A stretch of 64,000 bases of DNA from Streptomyces sp. NBC_00286 (lineage in GTDB: Bacteria; Actinomycetota; Actinomycetes; Streptomycetales; Streptomycetaceae): the NCBI RefSeq assembly GCF_036173125.1, contig NZ_CP108054.1, positions 6,043,001 through 6,107,000 on the forward strand, given 5' to 3'. Position 1 is the first letter of the stretch. Every line of letters begins with the position of its first letter. The notes below the pieces were generated by a model that was not told where the DNA came from, did not search any database, and saw nothing but the letters and a program-made list of their open reading frames with translations. Shown here piece by piece: positions 39,856 to 47,937 of this stretch. A program made the position numbers and the translations under genes.

Positions 39856-40725
39856 CTACTCGTTGGCCGCCGCCGAAGCCTGGGCCTCGCCACGGCGGCG
39901 GATCTGGCGGAAGGTGAACTCCCCGAGGTCGTCGCCGGTGGAGAAGACCTTGGTGTCCTTCTGGGTGACGTCCTTGCCGTTGGTGAAGCCGGCGACCGTG
40001 AAGTAGGCATAGCGGCCGTACGAGTTGATCGTCGAGCGGCAGACCGCCGAGCTGCAGAACGCGGGCACGCCGTCGCCCGACAGCGACTTGACGACGCTCT
40101 TGTTGTCGGCGTCGTTCTTGGCCTTCGTCGCCTGGGCCTCGGTGTCGAAGACGGCCACGCCGACCGTCACCGCCACACCGTCCAGGGAGTACGTGACACG
40201 CATCAGCCGCGTGCAGTCGTTCTTCGTGAGAACCGTGCCGAGCGTGCCCTGAACGGCCGACGCGCAGTCCTTCGTGGACGCGGTCTTGCCCTTCTCGTAG
40301 CGGCTCTCGCCCATCGTCAGCCGCGAACCGGGGAAGAGGATGTCCGGGCTGAGCGGAGCCGTGTCCTTCTTCACGTTGGAGATGAAGTCCTTCGGGTCCA
40401 GCGGCGGCGGCGCCGAGGTCTCCGCGAAGGTCGGCTCGGGCCCGGTGGTGTCCGGCGGGATGTCCGAGGTGGCTGGCAGATCGGAGGCAGGCCGGTTCGC
40501 CGCCTGGCCGTTGCCGTCGGTCGAGACCACGGCCACGGCGACGGCCGCGCCTATCGCCACGGTGGCCAGCGCGCCACCGCCGACCATCAGCCACCTGCGG
40601 CGCCTGTTGCGCGACTCGGACGCCTCGGCGAGCGCAGCCCAGTCGGGGGTCTGGCTGCCCCACTGCGGCTGCTGAGAACCCGATCCCCCGGGACCCCACT
40701 GAGGTCCCCCCTGCCCAAAGCTCAT
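39856..40725 (-). CDS. Membrane-anchored secreted protein of unknown function
   Basis: A 289-aa protein from the ATG at 40725 (an alternative ATG at 40734 adds three residues). Residues 1-40 are Gly/Gln/Pro/Trp-rich; one membrane helix follows RNRRRRW (WLMVGGGALATVAIGAAVAV); then a Pro/Thr linker and an extracellular domain with four Cys (DCASAV, DCTRLM, FCSSAVC) that could form two disulfides. The type is common in Streptomyces; no function is known to me. TAAGAT on the minus strand ends 7 nt before ATG 40725, so the mRNA may be leaderless. Divergent from rplM. Confidence 0.8.
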   Translation of the reverse strand: MSFGQGGPQWGPGGSGSQQPQWGSQTPDWAALAEASESRNRRRRWLMVGGGALATVAIGAAVAVAVVSTDGNGQAANRPASDLPATSDIPPDTTGPEPTFAETSAPPPLDPKDFISNVKKDTAPLSPDILFPGSRLTMGESRYEKGKTASTKDCASAVQGTLGTVLTKNDCTRLMRVTYSLDGVAVTVGVAVFDTEAQATKAKNDADNKSVVKSLSGDGVPAFCSSAVCRSTINSYGRYAYFTVAGFTNGKDVTQKDTKVFSTGDDLGEFTFRQIRRRGEAQASAAANE

Positions 40726-40754
40726 GGGGCGCATCTTAGACGGGACAAGGGGTG

Positions 40755-40773
40755 TACTGGTCCCACACCAGTA
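40755..40773. promoter_or_regulatory. Palindromic operator candidate between divergent genes
   Basis: TACTGGT (40755-40761) and ACCAGTA (40767-40773) form a perfect 7-bp inverted repeat with centre CCCAC. It lies about 20 bp upstream of the minus-strand -10 and 30 bp upstream of the rplM -35, a suitable site for a dimeric regulator of the secreted-protein gene. Confidence 0.45.
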
Positions 40774-40804
40774 ACAGGGCCAAACTCTCGGCCGCTCGCG
40801 CGTT

Positions 40805-40834
40805 TTGACCCGTGTGGCCCGCCGGAGCTATTCT
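40805..40834 (+). promoter_or_regulatory. rplM-rpsI promoter
   Basis: TTGACC (40805-40810), an 18-bp spacer and TATTCT (40829-40834). The start would be near 40841, giving a leader of about 175 nt before the rplM GTG. Confidence 0.7.
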
Positions 40835-41016
40835 TGCCCTTCGTTATGTGTATTGGCTTGCTCATTCTCACGTGAGAGGCCCTTACACCGGTCCACCGGG
40901 GCCGATGACCAGCGATCTGCATGCGGTTGCGTCGCCGCCGTGCGGTCAGGGCTGTCGTGATCGTCCGTGGTGGCCTTGTCAGGACCCACTCACTGAAGAA
41001 GCGAAGGCTACGAACC

Positions 41017-41460
41017 GTGCGTACGTACAGCCCCAAGCCCGGCGACATCACTCGCCAGTGGCATGTCATCGATGCCCGGGACGTCGTTCTCGGCCGTCTG
41101 GCGACCACCGCCGCCACCCTTCTGCGGGGCAAGCACAAGCCGATCTACGCTCCGCACGTCGACGCTGGTGACTTCGTCATCATCATCAACGCGGACAAGG
41201 TCCACCTGTCCGGCAACAAGCGGACCCAGAAGCTGGCCTACCGCCACTCCGGGTACCCGGGTGGTCTGCGCTCCGTCCGCTACGACGAGCTGCTGGAGAA
41301 GAACCCCGAGAAGGCCGTAGAGAAGGCCGTCAAGGGCATGCTCCCGAAGAACTCCCTGGGCCGACAGATGCTCTCGAAGCTGAAGGTCTACAAGGGTGAC
41401 CAGCACCCGCACGGCGCGCAGCAGCCGCAGCCGTACGAGATCACCCAGGTCGCGCAGTAA
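41017..41460 (+). CDS. rplM: 50S ribosomal protein L13
   Basis: A 147-aa protein starting [20 protein letters not shown] at the GTG at 41017, ending YEITQVAQ. The open frame extends 32 codons upstream into the leader without homology. Early 50S assembly protein. rpsI follows 41 nt later. Confidence 0.98.
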   Translation: MRTYSPKPGDITRQWHVIDARDVVLGRLATTAATLLRGKHKPIYAPHVDAGDFVIIINADKVHLSGNKRTQKLAYRHSGYPGGLRSVRYDELLEKNPEKAVEKAVKGMLPKNSLGRQMLSKLKVYKGDQHPHGAQQPQPYEITQVAQ

Positions 41461-41501
41461 GTCCGGCCACCCCTAAGACTGAAGAGAATCTGAGGAGAAT
41501 C

Positions 41502-42023
41502 GTGGCCGAGACCACTCCCGAGCAGCCGGTCGAAGAGACCGAGCTCGTCGACATCGAGCAGTACACCACCGAGTCCGAGGCCCCCGTCGAGGGCGAGTAC
41601 ACCTCGGAGTCCATGGCCTCCCGCTTCGGCGAGCCGCAGCCGGCCGCCGGACTGGGTCGCCGTAAGAACGCCATCGCCCGCGTCCGGATCGTCCCGGGCA
41701 CCGGCAAGTGGAAGATCAACGGTCGCACCCTTGAGGACTACTTCCCCAACAAGGTGCACCAGCAGGAAGTCAACGAGCCCTTCAAGGTGCTCGAGCTCGA
41801 CGACCGTTACGACGTTGTCGCCCGCATCTCGGGTGGCGGCGTCTCCGGTCAGGCCGGTGCGCTCCGTCTCGGTGTCGCCCGCGCGCTGAACGAGGCGGAC
41901 GTCGACAACAACCGTGGCGCCCTGAAGAAGGCCGGATTCCTTCGTCGCGACGACCGTGCGGTCGAGCGCAAGAAGGCCGGCCTCAAGAAGGCCCGCAAGG
42001 CCCCGCAGTACAGCAAGCGGTAA
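41502..42023 (+). CDS. rpsI: 30S ribosomal protein S9
   Basis: A 173-aa S9 with a roughly 45-residue acidic N-terminal extension ([20 protein letters not shown]) typical of Streptomyces. The core starts at [20 protein letters not shown] and ends with the tRNA-contacting tail [14 protein letters not shown] start. Confidence 0.98.
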   Translation: MAETTPEQPVEETELVDIEQYTTESEAPVEGEYTSESMASRFGEPQPAAGLGRRKNAIARVRIVPGTGKWKINGRTLEDYFPNKVHQQEVNEPFKVLELDDRYDVVARISGGGVSGQAGALRLGVARALNEADVDNNRGALKKAGFLRRDDRAVERKKAGLKKARKAPQYSKR

Positions 42024-42109
42024 CGCTCTGCTGTCGGGCCGGTTTATCAGCTGCGGGTCCGCTGTGGCTGGTCGCGCCCACGCGGCGGAGCCGCAAATCG
42101 GCACAGCCC

Positions 42110-42147
42110 CGCGCCCCTGAGAGGCCTCCGGCCTCTTTAGGGGCGCG
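42110..42147 (+). terminator. Repeat-derived terminator after rpsI
   Basis: CGCGCCCCT (42110-42118) pairs with AGGGGCGCG (42139-42147), with an inner GAGAGGCC/GGCCTCTTT stem around TCC. The upstream part (about 42061-42110) is a variant of dispersed modules R2/R3 (GTGGCTGGTCGCGCC, GGCGGAGCCGCAAATCGGCA). Confidence 0.75.
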
Positions 42148-42170
42148 ACACCGCACCTGGCTTCGATACA

Positions 42171-42204
42171 CCGCCCCGGCGGCACTCCTGTGCCGCCGGG
42201 GCGG
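42171..42204 (+). terminator. Second stem-loop after rpsI
   Basis: CCGCCCCGGCGGCAC and GTGCCGCCGGGGCGG form a perfect 15-bp stem with loop TCCT. Together with the preceding hairpin it gives a tandem terminator before glmM. Confidence 0.85.
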
Positions 42205-42290
42205 CGTATTTACGGCAGTAGGCATTTATCAGGGCCTTACCTGGACACTCTGCTTGAGCCGCAATTTCTGAGCATGTTCGGAGGACACCA

Positions 42291-43652
42291 GTGGGACGAC
42301 TCTTCGGCACGGACGGCGTGCGCGGTGTTGCCAACGCGGACCTGACGGCTGAGCTGGCGCTCGGCCTGTCCGTCGCGGCGGCGCACGTACTGGCCGAGGC
42401 GGGCACCTTCGAGGGCCACCGGCCCACGGCGGTGGTCGGGCGGGACCCGCGGGCGTCCGGGGAGTTCCTGGAGGCCGCCGTGGTCGCCGGCCTCGCCAGC
42501 GCGGGCGTGGACGTCCTGCGCGTGGGCGTGCTGCCGACACCGGCGGTGGCGTACCTCACCGGCGCACTCGGCGCCGACCTCGGCGTGATGCTCTCCGCCA
42601 GCCACAACGCCATGCCCGACAACGGCATCAAGTTCTTCGAGCGCGGCGGCCACAAACTCGCCGACGAGCTGGAGGACCGGATCGAGGCCGTGTACGAGGA
42701 GCACCGCACCGGCGCCCCCTGGGACCGCCCGACAGGTGCCGGGGTCGGTCGGGTGAAGTCGTATGACGAAGGCTTCGAGCGGTACGTCGCGCACCTCATC
42801 ACGGCGGTTCCGAACCGTCTGGACGGTTTGAAGGTCGTCCTCGACGAGGCGCACGGCGCCGCCGCCCAGGTCTCGCCCGAGGCCTTCACCCGGGCCGGCG
42901 CCGAAGTCGTCACCATCGGCGCCGAGCCGGACGGGCTGAACATCAACGACGGGTGCGGCTCCACGCACCTGGACCTGCTGCGGGCCGCCGTCGTCGAGCA
43001 CAGCGCCGACCTGGGCATCGCACACGACGGCGACGCCGACCGCTGCCTCGCCGTGGACCACACGGGCGCCGAGATCGACGGGGACCAGATCCTGGCCGTA
43101 CTCGCGCTGGCGATGCGGGAGCGTTCCGCACTGCGCTCCGACACCGTTGTCGCGACGGTCATGTCCAACCTGGGCTTCAAGCTGGCCATGGAGCGCGCGG
43201 GACTCTCCTTGGTACAGACGGCAGTTGGTGACCGTTACGTCCTGGAGGAGATGAAGAAGCACGACTACGCGCTCGGCGGCGAGCAGTCCGGGCACGTGAT
43301 CATCACGGACCACGCGACCACCGGCGACGGCACCCTGACCGGCCTGCTGCTGGCCGCCCGGGTCGCCCAGACAGGACGTACGCTCCGGGACCTGGCGTCC
43401 GTCATGGAACGGCTGCCGCAAGTACTCATCAATGTGCCGGACGTGGACAGGTCGCGGGTGAGCACCTCCGACGAGCTGACCGCCGCGGTCGCCGACGCCG
43501 AGCGCGAACTCGGTTCTACGGGACGGGTGTTGCTGCGTCCTTCGGGTACGGAGCCGCTGGTACGGGTGATGGTGGAGGCCGCCGACCTCGACCAGGCGCG
43601 GCGGGTGGCGGAGCGGCTCGCCGATGTGGTGAAGTCCGCGCTGGCCTGTTAG
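42291..43652 (+). CDS. glmM: Phosphoglucosamine mutase
   Basis: A 453-aa phosphohexomutase. [12 protein letters not shown] carries the phosphorylated active-site Ser, DGDADRCL the metal-binding loop, GGEQSGHVI the sugar loop and [12 protein letters not shown] the phosphate loop. It interconverts GlcN-6-P and GlcN-1-P for peptidoglycan and UDP-GlcNAc synthesis. GTG start with CGGAGGA upstream. Its stop overlaps that of the convergent DUF389 gene. Confidence 0.98.
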   Translation: MGRLFGTDGVRGVANADLTAELALGLSVAAAHVLAEAGTFEGHRPTAVVGRDPRASGEFLEAAVVAGLASAGVDVLRVGVLPTPAVAYLTGALGADLGVMLSASHNAMPDNGIKFFERGGHKLADELEDRIEAVYEEHRTGAPWDRPTGAGVGRVKSYDEGFERYVAHLITAVPNRLDGLKVVLDEAHGAAAQVSPEAFTRAGAEVVTIGAEPDGLNINDGCGSTHLDLLRAAVVEHSADLGIAHDGDADRCLAVDHTGAEIDGDQILAVLALAMRERSALRSDTVVATVMSNLGFKLAMERAGLSLVQTAVGDRYVLEEMKKHDYALGGEQSGHVIITDHATTGDGTLTGLLLAARVAQTGRTLRDLASVMERLPQVLINVPDVDRSRVSTSDELTAAVADAERELGSTGRVLLRPSGTEPLVRVMVEAADLDQARRVAERLADVVKSALAC

Positions 43653-44596
43653 GCCTGCGCCTTCTTGGCGTTGCGCTCACGCTGCTTGGCCCAGAAGAAC
43701 TCCTGGGTGAGCAGCGTGAGGGTGCCGGCGAGGATGATGGCGAGCAGGTTCAGGAGTAGTTGTTCGACGGAGCCCCAGGTCTGTTTGGGGTTTCCGTAGC
43801 TCAGGGCGACGGCCGCGTTGGCGGCGGCCGGGATGGTCGTGACGGAGATCGCGACGCCGACCAGGGCACCCGACTTGGCCGAGGTCAGGGAGAGGGTGCC
43901 GGCGGTGCCGGCAAGGATGGCCACGATGAAGGAGAACCAGTCGGGGGCCCAGACGAAGTCCGTGTTGGGCCTGTCGCCGGCCAGCCGCTCCTCGGTGAAG
44001 AGCCCGATCGAGTCCATGAAGTAGCTGAAGACGACCGTCACCGCCATGGCGAAGGCGAAGCCCACGAGCAGCGCGATCGCCGAGCGCAGCGCGAGCCGCG
44101 GGGTGCGCCGCACCAGTGCCGTGCACAGACCGGCCAGCGGCCCGAACTCCGGGCCGACCGCCATCGCGCCCACGATCAGGATCGCGTTGTCGAGGACCAC
44201 ACCGCAGGCCGCGATCATCGTGGCCAGTGTGATGAAGGCGATGTACGTGACCGAGAGCGTCGACTCCTCGTGGGTCGCGTCCGCCAAGTGCTCCCACAGG
44301 ACCGCGTCCGCGCCCTCGCCCGGCGCCTGGTCGCGCGCCTGGTCGGCACGCTCCGACAGCGACAGGTCGATGTTCTCGATGGCGATCGAGCCGCACTTGT
44401 CGATGTCCAACGCCCGCAGCTCACCGAGCAGTTCGTCGCCCGCCTCGCGCGCCACGTCGCACATCACGACGTCCCCAACGGGATTGCGGGCAGCGCCCTG
44501 CATCACGACGAGATGCGTGGTGCCGACGGTGTCCTCGATCAGGCGGACCACGCCGTCGGTCTTGTCGGACGGCGTGATCAGGCGCAGATGCAGCAT
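43649..44596 (-). CDS. DUF389 (TIGR00341-type) membrane protein
   Basis: A 315-aa protein. A soluble N-terminal domain (about 1-115, [20 protein letters not shown]) precedes a DUF389 membrane domain starting at [20 protein letters not shown] and [20 protein letters not shown], with about six helices. The function is not established. The gene runs convergent to glmM, 24 nt downstream of coaA and probably co-transcribed with it. Confidence 0.88.
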   Translation of the reverse strand: MLHLRLITPSDKTDGVVRLIEDTVGTTHLVVMQGAARNPVGDVVMCDVAREAGDELLGELRALDIDKCGSIAIENIDLSLSERADQARDQAPGEGADAVLWEHLADATHEESTLSVTYIAFITLATMIAACGVVLDNAILIVGAMAVGPEFGPLAGLCTALVRRTPRLALRSAIALLVGFAFAMAVTVVFSYFMDSIGLFTEERLAGDRPNTDFVWAPDWFSFIVAILAGTAGTLSLTSAKSGALVGVAISVTTIPAAANAAVALSYGNPKQTWGSVEQLLLNLLAIILAGTLTLLTQEFFWAKQRERNAKKAQA

Positions 44597-44620
44597 GCCC
44601 GGCAGAGTAACCGGGCTCGA

Positions 44621-45610
44621 TCACAGCTTGCGCAGGCTCAGACGCTGCACCTTGTGGTCGGGGCCCTTGCGCAGGACGAGGGTGGCGCGACCGCGCGTGG
44701 GGGCCACGTTCTCCAGCAGATTGACCTTGTTGATCGTCCGCCACATGGTGCGGGCGTAGTCGAGGGCCTCCTCCTCGGAGACCTGGGTGTACTTGCGGAA
44801 GTACGAGGACGGGTTCTGGAAGGCCGTCTCGCGCAGCTTGCGGAAACGGTTCAGGTACCAGTGCTCGATGTCCTCGGGCCGCGCGTCGACGTACACGCTG
44901 AAGTCGAAGTAGTCGGCGAGACCCACGCGGGTGCGGCCGTCCTTGCCGGGCAGGGCGGGCTGCAGAACGTTCAGGCCCTCGACGATCAGGATGTCGGGGC
45001 GGCGCACGGTGAGGCGCTTGCCCGGCACGATGTCGTAGATCAGGTGGGAGTAGACGGGCGCGGTGACCTCGTCCTTGCCGGCCTTGATGTCCGCGACGAA
45101 ACGGGTCAGGGCGCGTCGGTCGTACGACTCCGGGAAGCCCTTCCTCGACATCAGGCCGCGCGCCTGCAACTCCTTGGTCGGCAGCAGGAAGCCGTCCGTG
45201 GTGACCAGTTCGACGCGCGGATGCTCGGGCCAGCGGGACAGCAGGGCCTGGAGGAGACGTGCGACGGTCGACTTGCCGACCGCCACGGAGCCGGCGACCC
45301 CTATGACGAACGGCGTACCGGACTGCGAGCCCTGCTCGCCGAGGAAGGTGTTCAGCGCGCCCCGCAGTCCGTCCGTGGCCTTCACATACAGGTTCAGCAG
45401 CCGGGACAGCGGCAGATAGATGTCCCGCACTTCGTCGAGGTCGATGACATCGCCCAGGCCGCGCAGTCTCTCGACCTCCTCGGCGGTCAGCGGGAGCGGC
45501 GTCTTCTCGCGAAGCGCACTCCACTCGGCACGGGTGAGATCGACGTAGGGAGTCGCCTCCGGCCTGGACCGGTGGGCGCTCCGCGGCGACGAGGAGACCG
45601 AAGAGATCAC
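44621..45610 (-). CDS. coaA: Pantothenate kinase, type I
   Basis: A 329-aa CoaA with P-loop [41 protein letters not shown] and VEGLNVLQP. It catalyses the first committed step of CoA synthesis and is feedback-inhibited by CoA in the family. GTG start at 45610. It lies near acpS, which uses CoA, so the neighbours are linked in function. Confidence 0.97.
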   Translation of the reverse strand: MISSVSSSPRSAHRSRPEATPYVDLTRAEWSALREKTPLPLTAEEVERLRGLGDVIDLDEVRDIYLPLSRLLNLYVKATDGLRGALNTFLGEQGSQSGTPFVIGVAGSVAVGKSTVARLLQALLSRWPEHPRVELVTTDGFLLPTKELQARGLMSRKGFPESYDRRALTRFVADIKAGKDEVTAPVYSHLIYDIVPGKRLTVRRPDILIVEGLNVLQPALPGKDGRTRVGLADYFDFSVYVDARPEDIEHWYLNRFRKLRETAFQNPSSYFRKYTQVSEEEALDYARTMWRTINKVNLLENVAPTRGRATLVLRKGPDHKVQRLSLRKL

Positions 45611-45796
45611 AGTCCATTGTTACGGGCCTGGGGGCGCCGTGGCGGGTGGGGTCCGTCACGTCCGCGGACGGCGCTTCCTGTGGATGGGTTGTGGGGAAAG
45701 TATGGACCTGCGGGGCCGGTGGGGATACGGTCCGGGCAGCCGGGAGCGAGCCGCCTTCCGGCGGGTTCTGGGGGGTTTGGGGTGGTGGCTGTGGCC

Positions 45797-46021
45797 ATGC
45801 GTATTCGTGACGCGGTGCGGTGGAGACGGGCGCGCGCCGACGCGGACTTCGCGGGGCGCGTGAGCAGCGAGCTGGCGGTGGATCTGCCGGATGAGGACTT
45901 GGGGGAGTACCTCTACGACTGCATCGACCTGTACGAGATGGGGAGCAAGCCGCGGTGTGAGGAAGTGGAGTACCTGCAGCTGGTGCAGGAGGCGATAGAG
46001 CGGGTTGAGCGGGGCCGCTGA
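45797..46021 (+). CDS. Small conserved-looking protein of unknown function
   Basis: A 74-aa charged, mostly helical protein, MRIRDAVRWRRARADADFAG, then DLPDEDLGEYLYDCIDLYEM. No signal peptide or membrane helix. Third-position G/C bias is normal, which supports coding. It is divergent from coaA. The 186-nt gap between them holds no recognisable feature except G-rich sequence. An in-frame GTG at 45785 is an alternative start. Confidence 0.65.
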   Translation: MRIRDAVRWRRARADADFAGRVSSELAVDLPDEDLGEYLYDCIDLYEMGSKPRCEEVEYLQLVQEAIERVERGR

Positions 46022-46034
46022 GCGGTTGGCTGCG

Positions 46035-46214
46035 TTTCTTTCCCCAGTCCCGCCCCTTCCCGAAACTGGGGCTCCGCCCCCAGGCCCCCCTGCCTCCGGC
46101 GAGGTGGGTGGGGCGCCTGCCGCGGGTGGGTGGGGTGCCTACCGGGGTGGTGGGTGACAGTCGTGTCGCGGCTGCGGGTGCGTTGTGGCTGGTCGCGCAG
46201 TTCCCCGCGCCCCT
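46035..46214. repeat. Dispersed repeat modules R1 and R2 (second locus)
   Basis: R1 (46035-46090) begins 14 nt after a stop codon and carries CCCCAG...CTGGGG. GGTGGGTGGGG repeats follow at about 46102-46155, then R2 (46181-46214; TTGTGGCTGGTCGCGCAG, TTCCCCGCGCCCCTAAA). The same order recurs at 52170-52350. Confidence 0.75.
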
Positions 46215-46232
46215 AAAGGCAAAAGCCTGCGA

Positions 46233-46317
46233 CTGCCCGCACCCCGACGAGCAAGCGAGCCGAAAAAGCCTACACTCCGACGAGCAAGCGACCCGAAAAA
46301 GCCTGCACCCCGACGAA
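46233..46317. repeat. 33-bp tandem repeat (two and a half units)
   Basis: GACGAGCAAGCGA occurs at 46246 and 46279, with a partial third GACGA at 46312, an exact 33-bp period. Each unit ends CCGAAAAAGCC. The locus at 52360-52540 has different sequence at this position, so this is a locus-specific insertion within the mosaic. Confidence 0.75.
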
Positions 46318-46353
46318 ATCTGGACTTTCCCGTCGGCGGGAGGGGACGTGGGC

Positions 46354-46453
46354 CGGTGCGTCGTATGCCCGTCGCGTAGGTTCTGTCTGGGCACAGTTGC
46401 GCCCTGTGTCAGCACGGGGTCGTATGCCCTGTTGGCGACGGGCTGACGCACCG
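46354..46453. repeat. 100-nt palindromic repeat element R4, copy 1
   Basis: CGGTGCGTC (46354-46362) pairs with GACGCACCG (46445-46453), and GCCCGTCGC (46367-46375) with GCGACGGGC (46435-46443). An inner CACAG/CTGTG hairpin is visible, and GTCGTATGCCC occurs twice. The second copy is at 52558-52657, same length, with changes concentrated in the interior. Confidence 0.75.
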
Positions 46454-46483
46454 GACCGCGGCCCCGCGCCCACCACGCACCCG

Positions 46484-46564
46484 AGGGGCGCGGGGCTGTG
46501 TCAATTTGCGGCTCCGCCGCGATGGGGGTCCCCCCGCTCGAGCGGAGTCGAGAGTGGGGGAGCG
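46484..46564. repeat. Dispersed repeat R3, inverted copy
   Basis: 81 nt that match the reverse complement of 27421-27501 at 80 positions. The core is GCTCGAGCGGAGTCGAGAG with GGGGGTCCCCCC. It ends 62 nt upstream of acpS, so acpS promoter sequences must lie in or just after it. Confidence 0.8.
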
Positions 46565-46626
46565 ACCAGCTACAACGCACCGTCAGCCGACAACGAACCC
46601 AACCGCTCAACCGCCGGAGGCCCAAG

Positions 46627-46995
46627 GTGATCATCGGAGTCGGGATCGATGTCGCCGAGATCGACCGGTTCGCGGCGTCGCTGGAGCGGACACCGGCGCT
46701 CGCGGACCGGCTTTTCGTCGAGCGGGAGTTGTGGCTCCCGAGCGGCGAGCGCCGCGGCGTCGCATCGCTCGCGGCGCGCTTCGCCGCGAAGGAAGCGCTC
46801 GCCAAGGCCCTGGGCGCGCCGAGCGGGCTGTACTGGACAGACGCCGAGGTGTACGTCGAGGACAGCGGGCAGCCACGGCTGCGAGTGCAGGGCACAGTCG
46901 CGGCTCGAGCCGCAGAGCTCGGCGTGCGGTCATGGCATGTGTCGCTGAGCCACGACGCGGGCGTGGCTTCGGCAGTGGTGGTCGCGGAGGGCTAG
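46627..46995 (+). CDS. acpS: Holo-[acyl-carrier-protein] synthase
   Basis: A 122-aa AcpS-type phosphopantetheinyl transferase: [18 protein letters not shown] (metal-binding Asp) and [15 protein letters not shown] (Glu and Lys of the second motif), then [17 protein letters not shown]. It transfers 4'-phosphopantetheine from CoA to acyl carrier proteins of fatty-acid and possibly polyketide synthases. GTG start with GGAGG 6 nt upstream decides the start; the frame upstream is repeat DNA. Confidence 0.96.
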   Translation: MIIGVGIDVAEIDRFAASLERTPALADRLFVERELWLPSGERRGVASLAARFAAKEALAKALGAPSGLYWTDAEVYVEDSGQPRLRVQGTVAARAAELGVRSWHVSLSHDAGVASAVVVAEG

Positions 46996-47066
46996 GGCTC
47001 CGCTGGGCGATGGGTCCGGGCGGGTCGTACCCCCACCCAACGACCCCCAGCTGGGAACCGGCCGGC

Positions 47067-47243
47067 TTACGCAGCCTCGCGATGCCGCCGCCCCGCCGGC
47101 GCAGGAGCCCGCGGCGCAGGCGCCGGGTCCCGCGGCGGCGTAGACACGACGCGGGCGGCGGCGCACGCCGCGAGAAGCTCGCGCACCGACACCGCACCAG
47201 CCTCCGCAGGAACCCGTACAGGTTCGCGATCCGACGTCGACAT
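47067..47243 (-). CDS. Small 58-aa protein, possibly iron-regulated
   Basis: MSTSDREPVRVPAEAGAVSV, then RELLAACAAARVVSTPPRDP, then an Ala/Pro/Arg-rich end. A strong AGGAGG lies 6 nt upstream of the ATG, and codon third positions are G/C-rich. No domain is recognised; I recall similar short proteins in Streptomyces but cannot name a family. 34 nt upstream of the start is a 19-bp sequence resembling an iron box (47277-47295). It lies between acpS and tsaE in a 408-nt interval with nothing else visible. Confidence 0.55.
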   Translation of the reverse strand: MSTSDREPVRVPAEAGAVSVRELLAACAAARVVSTPPRDPAPAPRAPAPAGRRHREAA

Positions 47244-47276
47244 GGCCGCCTCCTGGGGCTCCCGGAGCAGACGTAG

Positions 47277-47295
47277 TTAGGTAACCCTAACCAGC
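47277..47295 (-). promoter_or_regulatory. Iron-box-like operator (DmdR1/IdeR type)
   Basis: On the minus strand the site reads GCTGGTTAGGGTTACCTAA. Against the remembered DmdR1/IdeR consensus TTAGGTTAGGCTAACCTAA it matches 14 of 19 positions, including the central GGTTAGG and the terminal ACCTAA. It lies 34 bp upstream of the small gene's ATG. Confidence 0.4.
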
Positions 47296-47403
47296 ACCGG
47301 TTCCCATATGAACACGCCGAACCCACCCCACGCAACCTCTTGCCGACGCCATGTCGGAACGTAACGAAACCCGGCCCTCAAGCCCTGCCCTCAAGCCCCG
47401 TTG

Positions 47404-47937
47404 TCAGGCCGACAGCACGCTCAGATCCGCGGTCGCCCACCGTTCCCCCACCCCGCGGAGCGTCACGTGCCGGACCTCGTCCGTCGTGTCCCCGACCGCC
47501 CGGTGGATGAACACATGCAGCCGCTCCTCGGTCAGCTCCTCGACCTTCCCCTCGCCCCACTCCACGACGATCACCGAATCGGTCAGCGAGACATCGAGGT
47601 CGAGGTCCTCCATCTCGTCGAGCCCGCCGCTCAGGCGGTACGCGTCGGCGTGCACGAGCGGCGGCCCGTCGCCGAGGGAGGGGTGGACGCGCGCGATCAC
47701 AAAGGTGGGGGACGTGACCGCACCTCGTACGCCGAGCCCTTCGCCGAGCCCACGGGTCAACGTCGTCTTGCCCGCGCCGAGCTCGCCGGTGAGCATCACC
47801 AGGTCACCGGCCCGCAGAAGCTTGGCCAGGTGGCGGCCCAACTCCTGCATCTGCTCGGGGGAGTTGACGGTGAGCTCGGTGGTGACGTACGGCATCGGGT
47901 GATCAGCCGGGCTGTGCGGTGCTGCTGGTGCTTCCAT
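47404..47937 (-). CDS. tsaE: tRNA t6A37 threonylcarbamoyladenosine biosynthesis ATPase TsaE
   Basis: A 177-aa protein with Walker A TGELGAGKTTLTRGLGEGLG, SPTFVIARVH and VVEWGEGKVEEL, typical of TsaE (YjeE). It assists the TsaB-TsaD complex encoded 6 kb downstream. The ATG at 47937 is preferred to the GTG at 47943. It overlaps the preceding hydrolase gene by 35 nt, implying co-transcription. Confidence 0.95.
   Translation of the reverse strand: MEAPAAPHSPADHPMPYVTTELTVNSPEQMQELGRHLAKLLRAGDLVMLTGELGAGKTTLTRGLGEGLGVRGAVTSPTFVIARVHPSLGDGPPLVHADAYRLSGGLDEMEDLDLDVSLTDSVIVVEWGEGKVEELTEERLHVFIHRAVGDTTDEVRHVTLRGVGERWATADLSVLSA

Noticed and set aside
43760-46021. 753-codon plus-strand frame antisense to DUF389 and coaA, and an 824-codon minus-strand frame (44421-46895)
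   Set aside because: Both overlap clear genes in another frame. Only the last 74 codons of the first are accepted, as a separate small gene at 45797.
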